The notes under the pieces are model-generated. The model was not told the DNA's origin. It saw only the letters and a program-made list of their open reading frames with translations, and made no database searches. DNA of 64,000 nucleotides from Halogranum rubrum. Its GTDB lineage: Archaea; Halobacteriota; Halobacteria; Halobacteriales; Haloferacaceae. The position numbers and the translations under genes were made by a program. The DNA lies in contig NZ_FOTC01000002.1 in assembly GCF_900114455.1 (NCBI RefSeq), forward strand, positions 153,012 to 217,011, written 5' to 3'. This document shows positions 26,283-34,042 of this stretch, in pieces (the stretch's first letter is position 1; every line of letters begins with the position of its first letter).

Positions 26283-26495
26283 TCACTCGGTCGAATCGAG
26301 TCGAATCGTCCGCCGCCGGATTGCGCCGCAACTCGGACAGAGATGCTGATAGTCGACTCTGCTCCCGTTCATCTCGCTGCGCCACTTGCCGTCGGTGTCT
26401 TCGTATCCACACTTCGGGCAGACCATGTCGACGCTGTCGTAGTGGGTTCGGAGTCGGTCGAGTGCGGTCGTACCCGCTCGCCTATCGGCTGCCAT
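26283..26495 (-). CDS. HVO_0649-type small zinc finger protein
   Basis: A 70-residue protein with one zinc ribbon: CPKCGYED at about residues 26-33 and CPSCGAIRRR at about 53-60. The ends are basic and acidic. The family is widespread in haloarchaea and lies beside the DUF3194/prefoldin genes. Small zinc-finger proteins of this size are often regulatory or bind nucleic acid or protein, but the specific role is unknown. It is separated from the next minus-strand gene by about 75 bp with a T-run terminator, so it probably has its own promoter. Confidence 0.8.
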   Translation of the reverse strand: MAADRRAGTTALDRLRTHYDSVDMVCPKCGYEDTDGKWRSEMNGSRVDYQHLCPSCGAIRRRTIRLDSTE

Positions 26496-26557
26496 GTGGT
26501 ATCAATTACCATCCTAGGTGATTAATCCTCGCCTCAGAACGAGAAGAGGCGAGACGG

Positions 26558-26562
26558 AAAAA
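26558..26562 (-). terminator. T-run terminator after DUF3194 gene
   Basis: Five T on the minus strand, nine bases past the DUF3194 stop and followed by a pyrimidine-rich stretch, match the oligo-T signal used for archaeal termination. It would end the prefoldin/DUF3194 transcript before the zinc-finger gene. Confidence 0.4.
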
Positions 26563-26570
26563 GTCGAGCG

Positions 26571-26819
26571 CTACTCCGCCTCGGCAAAGAGGTCGTCGAC
26601 AGCGTCCTGTGCCGTCCGTGCGGCCTCGTCGGCCACCGCGTCGGGGTCGACCTCGTCCCCCGGCGCGTTCAGATAGACGTCGACCTCGAGGACGCCGTCG
26701 TCGAACGTGACGGTGACGTCGAAGTCTTTGACCGCAGACTGTTTGTAGTGTTTGAAGATGACGCCCTCCGCGGCTTCGGCCGCGGTCTGGACGACCTCTT
26801 CGTCTGTTGGCTCGGTCAT
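26571..26819 (-). CDS. DUF3194 family protein
   Basis: An 82-residue small acidic protein (VVQTAAEAAEGVIFKHYKQS..., then DFDVTVTFDDGVLEVDVYL) matching the archaeal DUF3194 family, normally encoded next to prefoldin beta. The fold is a helix followed by two or three strands and a C-terminal helix. The function is unknown. It starts 13 bp after the prefoldin beta stop and is clearly co-transcribed. The ATG at 26819 is the first credible start; the longer frame upstream is a shadow of prefoldin. Confidence 0.85.
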   Translation of the reverse strand: MTEPTDEEVVQTAAEAAEGVIFKHYKQSAVKDFDVTVTFDDGVLEVDVYLNAPGDEVDPDAVADEAARTAQDAVDDLFAEAE

Positions 26820-26832
26820 CGAGCGGGTGCGC

Positions 26833-27222
26833 TTACGCGCCGCCTGCGCCGCCGGGGCCCATCGGGCCGCCGCCTGCGCCGCCCTGCAGCATCTGCTGAA
26901 GCTCCTGCTGGAGCTCCTCGAACTGGCTCTGGATGCGCTCTTCCTGTTTGTCGAGCTGCTCGACACGAATCTCGAGGCTGTCGACCTTGTCTTCGAGAGA
27001 GTCGTGTGCCTCGTCGTAGTTCGTCTCGACGAAGAGTTCGCCGACTTCGCGGTACATCGTGGCGTCCTCGTCGACGTCGTCGAGTGCTTCGAGGGCGCTC
27101 TTGGACTCCGAGAGCGTCGTCTCGGCCTGCTGCTTCTGGGCGGACAGCTGCTGTGCTGTCTCCTGAAGGTCCTGCAGTTCCTCGATTTTCTCTTGTGCGT
27201 CCGGCGGTAGGTTACCCTGCAT
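26833..27222 (-). CDS. pfdB: Prefoldin subunit beta
   Basis: A 129-residue cytoplasmic chaperone subunit. Two long amphipathic helices (about residues 10-50 and 70-112, heptad-rich in Gln/Glu) flank a short hairpin, the typical beta-prefoldin layout. It forms a hexamer with two alpha subunits, binding unfolded protein and passing it to the thermosome. The C-terminal tail ([16 protein letters not shown]) is Gly-rich, resembling the thermosome and DnaK tails. It is co-transcribed with DUF3194. The alpha subunit gene is not in the window. Confidence 0.95.
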   Translation of the reverse strand: MQGNLPPDAQEKIEELQDLQETAQQLSAQKQQAETTLSESKSALEALDDVDEDATMYREVGELFVETNYDEAHDSLEDKVDSLEIRVEQLDKQEERIQSQFEELQQELQQMLQGGAGGGPMGPGGAGGA

Positions 27223-27288
27223 GGTCGGAGGAATGTGTCCCGGATTGAAAAAGCCCCGTATTCCGTCTCGTCAGCGATACGTCGGTTG

Positions 27289-27696
27289 TCAGGTCTCTGC
27301 CCCGTCTGACCGGCGACGACCGAGGAGGTAGCCGAAGACGATACCGACGCCGAGCGCGCCGAACAGGCGCTCTCGGCTTCCAACACGGACGAACCGTGTC
27401 CCGTTCGGGGTAAGTTCGACGACGCCGACGGGTGATGCGACGACACCGACACCGAAGCCACCGCCCGTCGCGTTCTCGTCACTCTCGTCGGCGTCCGTCG
27501 CCTTCGCTTCCATCTCGTCGGACTCGGTAGGTGTCGTCCCGTAGCCACCGCCGAAACCGTACCGAATACGGGCGACGGGGACGACGGTTCGCCCTTCGCC
27601 CACGATGGGGTCGCCGAAGACGGTCTGGACGTTCGCGTGCTCGCGGAGGTGAGTGACGATGTCGGTCAGTTCACGCAGGTCGCCCGGTGGGTTCAT
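27289..27696 (-). CDS. GerW/YtfJ family protein
   Basis: A 135-residue protein with the GerW-like fold: strands VQTVFGDPIVGEGRTVVPVARIRYGFGGGYG, a low-complexity acidic insertion (residues 58-75), then GGGFGVGVVASPVGVVELTP and a C-terminal hydrophobic helix (about 112-126) followed by RRR. In Bacillus YtfJ is linked to spore germination; archaea lack spores, so the family role here is unknown. It lies between halocyanin and prefoldin genes on the minus strand. The C-terminal helix suggests membrane association. Confidence 0.8.
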   Translation of the reverse strand: MNPPGDLRELTDIVTHLREHANVQTVFGDPIVGEGRTVVPVARIRYGFGGGYGTTPTESDEMEAKATDADESDENATGGGFGVGVVASPVGVVELTPNGTRFVRVGSRERLFGALGVGIVFGYLLGRRRSDGAET

Positions 27697-27747
27697 GCCA
27701 CAGAGAGACGCTCGCCAGTGCGATAGCGATACCGCTCGTCGATAGCC

Positions 27748-28212
27748 CTACTCGACGACGCGGACCGCGCCCTTCATCCCCATTGCGATGTGGGGCTGAC
27801 AGTAGTAGGTGTACGTGCCCGTCTCCTCGAACGTGTGTTCGAAGGTGTAGCCCTTCTTGCTGGCGTACTGGCTCTCGAACGCGCCGCCCTCGGCGACGAC
27901 GTTGTGCGTCCCGCCGCTGCCGGTCCACGTCCAGACGACGGTGGTTCCCGTCGACACCTCGACGGCGGCCGGTCCGAACCCGTTGCCGCCGCCGTTGGCC
28001 CGCGTGCCGACTTTGACCGTCACGCGCTCCTGACCGGTCCTGTCGACGGTACCGTCGTAGTTCGAGACGTCGTCGAACCAACCGTCGTACTCGCCACTGC
28101 TCGTCGAGTCTCCAGTGCCGGACCCACCGGACGACTGTGCGCCGCTTCCGAGACAGCCAGCGACGGCGACGGCTCCGGTCGAGAGGGCCGCGAGGAAGGC
28201 ACGTCGTTGCAT
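27748..28212 (-). CDS. Halocyanin-type blue copper lipoprotein
   Basis: A 154-residue secreted electron carrier. The Tat-type signal MQRRAFLAALSTGAVAVAGC ends in a lipobox Cys20, so the protein is membrane-anchored outside the cell. A Gly/Ser linker follows, then one plastocyanin-like domain (about residues 55-154) with type I copper ligands His103, Cys138, His141 and Met146 in HNVVAEGG and CQPHIAMGM. It probably carries electrons to or from a terminal oxidase or respiratory complex. It is placed 7 bp after the Pcc1 stop, inside a translation and transcription gene cluster, which is odd company. The ATG at 28212 is chosen by the signal peptide. Confidence 0.92.
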   Translation of the reverse strand: MQRRAFLAALSTGAVAVAGCLGSGAQSSGGSGTGDSTSSGEYDGWFDDVSNYDGTVDRTGQERVTVKVGTRANGGGNGFGPAAVEVSTGTTVVWTWTGSGGTHNVVAEGGAFESQYASKKGYTFEHTFEETGTYTYYCQPHIAMGMKGAVRVVE

Positions 28213-28219
28213 ACGTCGA

Positions 28220-28537
28220 CTACCGGGGCGACCGAGACGTGCCTTTCGATTCGGCGGCGACGGCGACGTCTTCGGCGACGCCGACCATGCGCGTCCACGA
28301 GTTGATGCCCGCCCGGAGGGCGACGAGGTCACTCGCGTGAACCGTCACCTCGACGGTGTCTGTGTCGCGGGCGACGGTCGCTCCCGACCGAGCGTCGTCG
28401 ATGTCGCCGACTTCGACGGCGACGCTCCGTTCGACGACACGGGCGCGTCGCTCGTCGGGATACGTGAAAGAGAGAGAAGCGGTGTGGGCGCGTGGTGAAC
28501 CTGAATCACGGCCCGACTGTGCGTCGTGGTGCTCCAC
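28220..28537 (-). CDS. pcc1: KEOPS complex subunit Pcc1
   Basis: A 105-residue small subunit of the KEOPS complex, which makes the t6A modification at position 37 of ANN-decoding tRNAs. The family pattern is present: a strand ASLSFTYPDERRARVVERSV, then a strand pair TVEVTVHASDLVALRAGINSW, the last being the conserved Pcc1 LRAxxNSW segment. The start is a GTG at 28537, four bases after the rpoP stop, so the two are co-transcribed. Pcc1 dimerises and contacts Kae1; the other KEOPS genes are not here. Confidence 0.9.
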   Translation of the reverse strand: MEHHDAQSGRDSGSPRAHTASLSFTYPDERRARVVERSVAVEVGDIDDARSGATVARDTDTVEVTVHASDLVALRAGINSWTRMVGVAEDVAVAAESKGTSRSPR

Positions 28538-28541
28538 GCGG

Positions 28542-28676
28542 CTACTTAACGTCGACTTCCTTGATGCCGCCGCCGCGTTCCTTCAGGAGGACGCGGTGAC
28601 CGCAGTACGGACAGCGAACGCCGCCGTACTCGTCAAGTTCTACGTCGCGCTTGCACCGGGAGCACTTGTAGCTCAT
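28542..28676 (-). CDS. rpoP: DNA-directed RNA polymerase subunit P
   Basis: A 44-residue zinc ribbon protein with CSRC at residues 5-8 and CPYC at about 22-25. It corresponds to eukaryotic Rpb12, a small RNA polymerase subunit, and ends [16 protein letters not shown]. It is below the length many gene finders accept. Its ATG shares one base with the L37Ae stop (TAATG), so the genes are translationally coupled, the usual L37Ae-rpoP order in archaea. Confidence 0.93.
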   Translation of the reverse strand: MSYKCSRCKRDVELDEYGGVRCPYCGHRVLLKERGGGIKEVDVK

Positions 28677-28948
28677 TATTCCTCGTCGGACGAGAGCGCT
28701 GCGCGGATGGACCGCTTGACGGTGCGACCACCGGGGGTCTCGGGACGGTAGGCCCCACCGGTGAACTTCTCGCCGGTCTTCTTGTTCATCCAGATGCCGG
28801 AACCGAGGCGCTTGACCTCGTCGCCGTCGAGTTCTGCGTTGCGCATGTCACTCTCGATGTCGGAGACGCGTTTCCGCGCGACACGCCCGTAGCGGGCGCC
28901 GAACCGGCCGGCGCTCCCGGTCTTTCGTGCCTTCTTTTTGTCGGCCAT
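28676..28948 (-). CDS. rpl37ae: Ribosomal protein L37Ae (eL43), zinc-ribbon cysteines missing
   Basis: A 90-residue large-subunit ribosomal protein. The N-terminal helix ([20 protein letters not shown]...) and the C-terminal [19 protein letters not shown] block identify L37Ae. Most archaeal and eukaryotic L37Ae have a CxxC...CxxC zinc ribbon between these blocks; here the region ([26 protein letters not shown]) contains no Cys at all, so the protein does not bind zinc. The ATG at 28948 is chosen by homology; a longer frame adds 10 unsupported residues. It is transcribed with rpoP and pcc1. Confidence 0.92.
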   Translation of the reverse strand: MADKKKARKTGSAGRFGARYGRVARKRVSDIESDMRNAELDGDEVKRLGSGIWMNKKTGEKFTGGAYRPETPGGRTVKRSIRAALSSDEE

Positions 28949-29056
28949 AGTACTGTCAGTTACCGCCAGTGGACACAAAAAGGCTACGAGTCGCTCTCGG
29001 TCCTGTCTCCCGTTCGCACGCTTCCGTCCCGACCGCTACTGGGCGTCGCTCCATCG

Positions 29057-29824
29057 TCACGACTCTTGTAACTCCGCTTCCCTGAGCGCCTCGTTCAGGT
29101 CGTCACGGACCCACTCGCCCGTTTCGCGGTCCATCGCCGTCGTGACGATGCGGTTCTCTTGGACGCTCGACCCGTCGCGGAGCAAGAGACGGACATTCCC
29201 GTTGTCGTCGGCGCGCGTCACCTTCGCTCGAAGGCTGGTTCGAGACCCCGTGCCGCCGGCGTCGATGGGGCCGGGAATAATTTTCTTCACGTGCGGGTGG
29301 TCGGCGACGAGTGCGATGGCCTTCCGTCCCTTTCGTCCACCGATGAGCGTGCTATGGGTGCCGCCAATCTTCTCTCGTGGCGGTGTCTCGACCACCTCCA
29401 GCGACCGCTCGCCGCGCCGGTCGAGGACGCTCTGGACGATGTCGTCGCCAGTCACGCGGTAGAACTCGTAGTGGACCTGCGCCTTCGTCTCGCGGAGGGC
29501 GTCGCGAGCGTCGTACGGCGTTCCCTGTGTCCCACCGCTCTCGTCGCGCCGGGCGGCGGCGTACACCGTCTCGGGGCGTTTGCGCTGAATCTCGTCGGCG
29601 ACACGTCCGGCGAAGTTTCGGAGTTCGACGCCGCCGCGTTCCTCGTCGGGTTCTGGAAGCGTCGTCACGATTGTCTCGCCGACTATCTCGTCTTCGTCGA
29701 GCATCGTCAGCGTCGCCCGGTCACGGCGGAACTCGACGACGACGGCGTCGCAGTTGGCGGTGTTGCAGGTGAGACAGTAGTCTCCGGGCTTCTGCAGTGG
29801 CGACTCACACCGCCGACAGTTCAT
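29057..29824 (-). CDS. DUF2103 domain-containing protein
   Basis: A 255-residue soluble protein with an N-terminal zinc ribbon (CRRCESPL at residue 3 and CLTCNTANCD at about 17). The later part has GGTHSTLIGGRKGRKAIALVADHPHVKKIIPG, the conserved DUF2103 block, suggesting a Gly/His-rich nucleotide or metal site. The family is archaeal and lacks a known role. Its place beside L37Ae, rpoP and pcc1 suggests a link to translation. There is no promoter evidence beyond the 108-bp gap after it. About 190 bp separate its start from the next gene. Confidence 0.85.
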   Translation of the reverse strand: MNCRRCESPLQKPGDYCLTCNTANCDAVVVEFRRDRATLTMLDEDEIVGETIVTTLPEPDEERGGVELRNFAGRVADEIQRKRPETVYAAARRDESGGTQGTPYDARDALRETKAQVHYEFYRVTGDDIVQSVLDRRGERSLEVVETPPREKIGGTHSTLIGGRKGRKAIALVADHPHVKKIIPGPIDAGGTGSRTSLRAKVTRADDNGNVRLLLRDGSSVQENRIVTTAMDRETGEWVRDDLNEALREAELQES

Positions 29825-30015
29825 AATTCGACCTTGCCGTCAGCGTGGATAAGTCCGTTTATTCCGAGCGAAGGAGCCACTGGAAGGCGTCGAGGAAGGC
29901 CGCTCTCCCCCGAGTTCGTCGAGCGTCGCTTTCCGCTGAGCCTGAGTTCGGCGGGCATGTCGTGGTCGAACCTGTCCACACGAAGATATTTCTCCGCCGT
30001 CCGAGAGTGTCGAGT

Positions 30016-31377
30016 ATGGGCCCTCCAACCTGCCGCCGGCACTACGTGTTCGTCGGCCTCGCTCTCCTCTGTACTCTCCTCGTGGGTAGCGTCGCACCCG
30101 CCGTCGCCGCCCCACCACCCGAACCGTTCTGTCAGTGTGGGGACGCAATCGAAGGCGGTGCGGCAGCGCACGCTCTCGACTTGACGGTCACGACCAGCAC
30201 GGCGACCGTTCAGGTCCACGAGAACGGAAGTGCGACGTGGGTCGTCCGTGCGACTACTGACGCCGACGCGGCGACGATGACTCGACTACGAGAGAACGCG
30301 ACACTTCGTGACTCGGTCGTCGACGGCGCGGCACCGGGCACGCTGGTCTCGTCGGCAGTCGACAGCGATACTGTCGTCGCTCGCTTCCGGGACGGCCAGT
30401 TCGCCGAGCGCTCGGTCGGCGTTCTCCGCTCTGCGGCGTTCACGAACCACCCCGAGCGACACCTCCGACTCGCCAGTCTTGGCCCGGACGAACTCACCGT
30501 CGTCGCACCCGAGGGGATGGTCGTCGGGCGAACAGTGCCGGGTTCGACAGTCTCGGACGACCGCAGTCGGATGACCCTCACCAGCCTCGACGAACGCGAC
30601 GTCGGCCACGTCGTCACGTTCGAACCGCGCACTGCCGCATTCGGGCCCGTCAAGAGCCTCGTCGCCGTCGCCGGGTTCCACGCACCGACCGTCGCGGGGC
30701 ACGTCGGAACGTTCGTCGTTCCGTCCGCACTCGTATTCGCTTTCGCCGTCGGTGTCGTCGGCAGCGGCGTCTCGTGGGTTCTCGCGCGCACCTCACTCGG
30801 CGGCGAGTTCGTCCCATCGCTACTGACGGCGCTCGGTGCCGTCACGACGGTGGTGACCGTCGTCGGCGCGGTCGGTGGAAACCTCTTCGGCAACACGGAC
30901 GGCGTCGCTATCGGGTTCTCACTCGGGTTCGCGGCGCTCGGGGTCTGTTCTGCGCGACTGGGGCGAAGCTATCGCGCGCTGACCGCCGCGACGGCGACTG
31001 CAGCGCTCGTCGGTGTCGTCGGCGCAGTCGTCGCGGCCCTCGTCGTCGACGGAGCGTCGCTCCGTGCCGTGTCGATACCGATGACTGTGGGGCTCTCGCT
31101 GGCCGTGTTCACGCTCGTTCCTGCAGGGTACGCTTTCGCACGAGGCCGACGATGGGTCGGTGTCGTGACTGCCACCGTCGGATTCGTCTGCTTCGCTTGC
31201 GCGCTTCTTCCGCTGACTGCGCCGACGGTTGGACTCGGCGGGTTCTTCGTCTTCGCGTTCGCCGCCGGCTATCCGCTCGTCGCTAGCCCGTTGCTCCTGG
31301 CCGGTGCGCTTCTCGCGCAGAACGAGTCAAAACGCGACGGCCACCACGACACCGAACGTGTCGCGGCCGCCGACTGA
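30016..31377 (+). CDS. Predicted membrane protein with secreted N-terminal domain
   Basis: A 453-residue protein. A signal-like segment (residues 10-35) is followed by an extracellular domain with a short CQCGD motif near residue 42 and beta strands (about 50-215). After this come about eight membrane helices (residues 240-435) and a His/Asp-rich tail. The layout resembles haloarchaeal membrane proteins with a DUF2207-like or pilus-associated front, but I do not recognise the family. The ATG at 30016 is chosen: an ATATTT box near 29985-29990 lies about 27 bp upstream. A longer frame from 29845 overlaps the divergent DUF2103 promoter and is unlikely. Confidence 0.7.
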   Translation: MGPPTCRRHYVFVGLALLCTLLVGSVAPAVAAPPPEPFCQCGDAIEGGAAAHALDLTVTTSTATVQVHENGSATWVVRATTDADAATMTRLRENATLRDSVVDGAAPGTLVSSAVDSDTVVARFRDGQFAERSVGVLRSAAFTNHPERHLRLASLGPDELTVVAPEGMVVGRTVPGSTVSDDRSRMTLTSLDERDVGHVVTFEPRTAAFGPVKSLVAVAGFHAPTVAGHVGTFVVPSALVFAFAVGVVGSGVSWVLARTSLGGEFVPSLLTALGAVTTVVTVVGAVGGNLFGNTDGVAIGFSLGFAALGVCSARLGRSYRALTAATATAALVGVVGAVVAALVVDGASLRAVSIPMTVGLSLAVFTLVPAGYAFARGRRWVGVVTATVGFVCFACALLPLTAPTVGLGGFFVFAFAAGYPLVASPLLLAGALLAQNESKRDGHHDTERVAAAD

Positions 31378-31378
31378 C

Positions 31379-32719
31379 TCACAGGTCCAGCGGTCCGGAT
31401 TTCAGATACTCGCGCATCATCACCGTCGCGTAAGAGCCAGAAGGAAGCGCGAAGGTGAACGAGAGCGGGTCGTCGTCGACGGCCATCTCGGTCCGCAGGA
31501 GAATCGCTCGGCGTGTCCCCGAGGAGTCGAAGTTCCCCGGCAACTCGAAGTCCGCCGGTTCGAGGTCGAGTTCGTCCAGTACCTCGCGTTCGATGTCGCC
31601 CTGTTCGCCACTCGCGAGTTCCGTCTCCGTGCCGACGAGCGGCGCGGTGACGAACGCTCGGCCACGCTCGCAGTGGCGCGCCATCACGTCGACGCGGCGG
31701 CCCGTCGCCTCCTGCAGGCGGTCGACGTCCGGCATGACGAGACCTTCGGGTGCGTCTCGGTCGGCGAAGCAGACAACGTCGCCTTCGACGGGTTTGTCGA
31801 AGGGAAGTCCGCGGTCGAGGCGCTCGCTCAGGATGCGGTTGAAGATGTAGGACTGCGCGGCATTTACGAACAGTCGCTGGAGGTTCGACGGGACGGCTTC
31901 GAGTGCGTGTCGCCAGTCGTCGTCGCTCTCGTCGCCGTCTTGGTTCAGTCGATGCAGCATCGACCGCTCGTAGCGCAGGCGGTTCGGCATCTGCTCTAAG
32001 GCCTCCTGCCAGTCCGGGTCGTCACTCGCGGCCTGTTCGTCGACGAACGCGCGAGCGTCTTGCGTCCCCTCGGGTTCGCTCTCGGCCGGGTGGCCGACGT
32101 AGGCGAGGACGGCCTCGCGCCACTCGCCGCGGACGACGTGGAGGCCGACCGTGTGCGTCACGGGTCGGTGGCTACCGAACCGCTGTTGACCGAAGTAGTT
32201 CGGCACGCCCACGTGCGCGTCGGACCCGGCGAACGCGTGGAGGTTGTCTGTGATGTCGTCGACGGTTTCCGGTCGGTCTGGGTCGTGGACGCGGATGGTG
32301 AACGCGTTGCCCGCGAGGTCACCGAACTGGAGGCCGCGGCCCGAGCGTCCGAGCACCTCGATGTCGGCGTTGTTGACCTCGGGTATCTCCTCGGAGTCGG
32401 CCTGCTTGACCGTGAACAACTGCGTCGTCACGGCGTGTTTGTCCTTCGTCCCGGCCCACGAGACGCGTTCGCGGCTGATGCCCATCTGGTTCGTCAACTG
32501 GCGGACGAAGTCGTTCGTGTCCCAGCCACGCAGGGTGACGCGGAGAACGAGATGTCCGAAGTCGCCCGGGTCGGCGTCCAGTGGTTGCGTGTCGAATCGC
32601 TCTAACTCGGTGACCTGGAAGTCCTCGGGGTCGACGCGGAGCGTCCCGCCGACGCCGTCGGCGTCGCTGACGTAGTAGGCCATACCGACTTCGCGTTCGA
32701 TAGGGTGTGCCTCACGCAT
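31379..32719 (-). CDS. truD: tRNA pseudouridine(13) synthase TruD
   Basis: A 446-residue enzyme that makes pseudouridine at tRNA position 13, and in archaea and eukaryotes may also act on other sites (Pus7 relative). The catalytic Asp93 lies in [11 protein letters not shown], the TruD motif. The [16 protein letters not shown] segment [15 protein letters not shown] and the insertion TRUD domain follow. The length is that of archaeal TruD. The start MREAHPIE is preceded by GGAGGT eight bases upstream. A TTTATCC box at 32778-32784 (minus) would start the mRNA about 34 bases before the ATG. Confidence 0.95.
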   Translation of the reverse strand: MREAHPIEREVGMAYYVSDADGVGGTLRVDPEDFQVTELERFDTQPLDADPGDFGHLVLRVTLRGWDTNDFVRQLTNQMGISRERVSWAGTKDKHAVTTQLFTVKQADSEEIPEVNNADIEVLGRSGRGLQFGDLAGNAFTIRVHDPDRPETVDDITDNLHAFAGSDAHVGVPNYFGQQRFGSHRPVTHTVGLHVVRGEWREAVLAYVGHPAESEPEGTQDARAFVDEQAASDDPDWQEALEQMPNRLRYERSMLHRLNQDGDESDDDWRHALEAVPSNLQRLFVNAAQSYIFNRILSERLDRGLPFDKPVEGDVVCFADRDAPEGLVMPDVDRLQEATGRRVDVMARHCERGRAFVTAPLVGTETELASGEQGDIEREVLDELDLEPADFELPGNFDSSGTRRAILLRTEMAVDDDPLSFTFALPSGSYATVMMREYLKSGPLDL

Positions 32720-32805
32720 CCTCGGGGACCTCCGTCGTCTCGGCGCTCGTCATTGTCCGACCTTGCGTCAGCAGGCGGATAAACGCACCACTCTTCGCCG
32801 GACTG

Positions 32806-32842
32806 GCCTGTACCGACCCGCACTAGCCTGTACCGACTCGCA
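32806..32842. repeat. 17-bp direct repeat upstream of a hypothetical gene
   Basis: Two near-identical copies of GCCTGTACCGAC[C/T]CGCA (32806-32822 and 32826-32842; one mismatch) with a 20-bp period, or about two helical turns. They lie in the divergent region between truD and the gene at 32900 and could be tandem operators. Confidence 0.6.
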
Positions 32843-32899
32843 TCGATTCGCCGGCCACAGCCCTGAAACCGCTCGCAGTCGTCTGTCGAGACGAGAACT

Positions 32900-33319
32900 A
32901 TGTCCGACGACACTACAGCCAGCGACTCCAGCGACGCCAGCGACACCGTTCGTACGACGCCGTTCGACGAGCGCGTCGTCGAGGAAACCGCAGAGAACGC
33001 CGGCGTCGACGTCGACGACCTGACCGACGCCCTCTCCATCCTCGACGCGTCGCTCCGCGGACATCACTCGGACCTGGAGTCCGACGAGTCGAGTGAGTAC
33101 GTGACGGTCGACGACCGCCGGGCCTACGCCGTTCCACAACACCTCTGGGACGACGTGGTCCCGACTAGCGACGTGGGCGGTGACCTTGCGACTGCCGCGA
33201 AGGAAGCCCACACCCGACAGGCGAAACTGCTGTTCGACTCTGCCGTCGAGAGTGTGCAGTTCGACGACGAGACGGTCGGCGTCGTCATCGGCGTCGACAC
33301 TGCAGAAGAGATGGTGTGA
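32900..33319 (+). CDS. Hypothetical acidic haloarchaeal protein
   Basis: A 139-residue acidic protein. The first 20 residues are a Ser/Asp/Thr-rich tail. A helical core (DERVVEETAENAGVDVDDLTDALSILDASLRG) and a region of mixed strands and helices (YVTVDDRRAYAVPQHLWDDVV...FDDETVGVVIGVDTAEEMV) follow. No metal or catalytic motif is seen and no family is recognised. Coding potential is good (GC-rich third positions) and it is flanked by truD and pth2. Its stop is 8 bp from the convergent pth2 stop. Confidence 0.7.
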   Translation: MSDDTTASDSSDASDTVRTTPFDERVVEETAENAGVDVDDLTDALSILDASLRGHHSDLESDESSEYVTVDDRRAYAVPQHLWDDVVPTSDVGGDLATAAKEAHTRQAKLLFDSAVESVQFDDETVGVVIGVDTAEEMV

Positions 33320-33326
33320 GAGAGAC

Positions 33327-33665
33327 CTAGTACAGAGACAGGTCGCCAGTCACCTTGTCGACGAGGTTGTCCGGTCCGGGGCCGACGGCCAACGCCGTCA
33401 CCGTGCCGGGTTCTAGCTGTGTGTGCCCCGCATCGCGGATGATGGCGTTCGGGAGGCCTTCGCGGTCGGCGAGGTCGGCTAGCTCGAACAGTTCCTTCTC
33501 TCCGCGGGCTTTCAAGACGATTTTCTTCTGTCCCTCGCCTTTCCACTTCTTTCGCGTCCGGTCGTCGGCGTCTTCGTAGGCCGACAGCGACGCGTGTGCG
33601 ACCTGCGCGGCGAGTTTCCCGCGACCCATCCCGATGTCCGTCCGAGCGACGATGGCCTGCTTCAT
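33327..33665 (-). CDS. pth2: Peptidyl-tRNA hydrolase, archaeal Pth2
   Basis: A 112-residue enzyme that frees tRNA from prematurely released peptidyl-tRNA. The family pattern is clear: start [27 protein letters not shown], then [41 protein letters not shown]. The catalytic Lys/Asp region ([13 protein letters not shown] and RDAGHTQ) is intact, and the length is the standard 112-115 residues. A TTTACC box at 33687-33692 lies about 27 bp upstream of the ATG (minus strand), fitting leaderless transcription. Confidence 0.95.
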   Translation of the reverse strand: MKQAIVARTDIGMGRGKLAAQVAHASLSAYEDADDRTRKKWKGEGQKKIVLKARGEKELFELADLADREGLPNAIIRDAGHTQLEPGTVTALAVGPGPDNLVDKVTGDLSLY

Positions 33666-33774
33666 ACCGTTGCTCGCCCGTCCGGCGGTAAATCTCCTGT
33701 CATCGCTCTCCGTATCGAGCAGACGCTTGCGGGGGTCTCGTTGGGCGTCGTGGTCGAAGAGAACGGAAAGGGAA

Positions 33775-33897
33775 CGTCACGTGTGGGGAACAGACGTGAC
33801 GGGGAGTGTAGAACTACACGTCGACCGACCGCGTGCCAGTATCGGTCGACGTGGGTGTGTAGAGGCACACCGGCTTGCTGCGGGTGATCTGTCACCC
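33775..33897. other. Cluster of five inverted repeats in an intergenic region
   Basis: Within the 377 bp between pth2 and dcd no gene is visible; instead there are consecutive hairpins. They are CGTCACGT/ACGTGACG (33775-33782, 33794-33801); GTGTAG/CTACAC (33806-33811, 33814-33819); CACGTCGACCGA/TCGGTCGACGTG (33817-33828, 33842-33853); GGTGTG/CACACC (33854-33859, 33866-33871); GGGTGA/TCACCC (33882-33887, 33892-33897). The second and third share bases, so they are alternatives. This looks like a structured RNA or a protein-binding array; nothing here matches RNase P or SRP RNA that I know. Confidence 0.65.
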
Positions 33898-33914
33898 AAC
33901 GCCTCGTATGCTGT

Positions 33915-33960
33915 TATTTCAGATAATCTCTATCCATTATCAGTCATGGCTTCTGAAATA
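33915..33960. promoter_or_regulatory. Nested AT-rich palindromes upstream of dcd
   Basis: An outer perfect inverted repeat TATTTCAGA (33915-33923) / TCTGAAATA (33952-33960) encloses an inner one, GATAAT (33922-33927) / ATTATC (33936-33941). The block is AT-rich against a GC-rich background and lies 83-128 bp upstream of the dcd start. A regulator site is plausible. Confidence 0.5.
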
Positions 33961-34011
33961 CCCCTTTCTGCGGGTCGTCCTCGTCCTCGTCGAAGAGGCA
34001 CTGACCGGGAG

Positions 34012-34019
34012 TTTTTACC
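34012..34019 (+). promoter_or_regulatory. TATA-like box of dcd
   Basis: TTTTTACC is centred about 27 bp upstream of the dcd ATG at 34043, which indicates a leaderless dcd-thiR mRNA. Confidence 0.55.
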
Positions 34020-34042
34020 TCTTCCGTCGCGCTGTCCCGCAC

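Noticed and set aside
33875..34042. Extension of dcd upstream of 34043
   Set aside because: Runs through inverted repeats and lacks family similarity; the TATA-like box is placed for a leaderless ATG at 34043.
33666..34042. RNase P RNA or SRP RNA in the hairpin-rich gap
   Set aside because: The conserved sequence elements of those RNAs are not seen and the structured part is too short.
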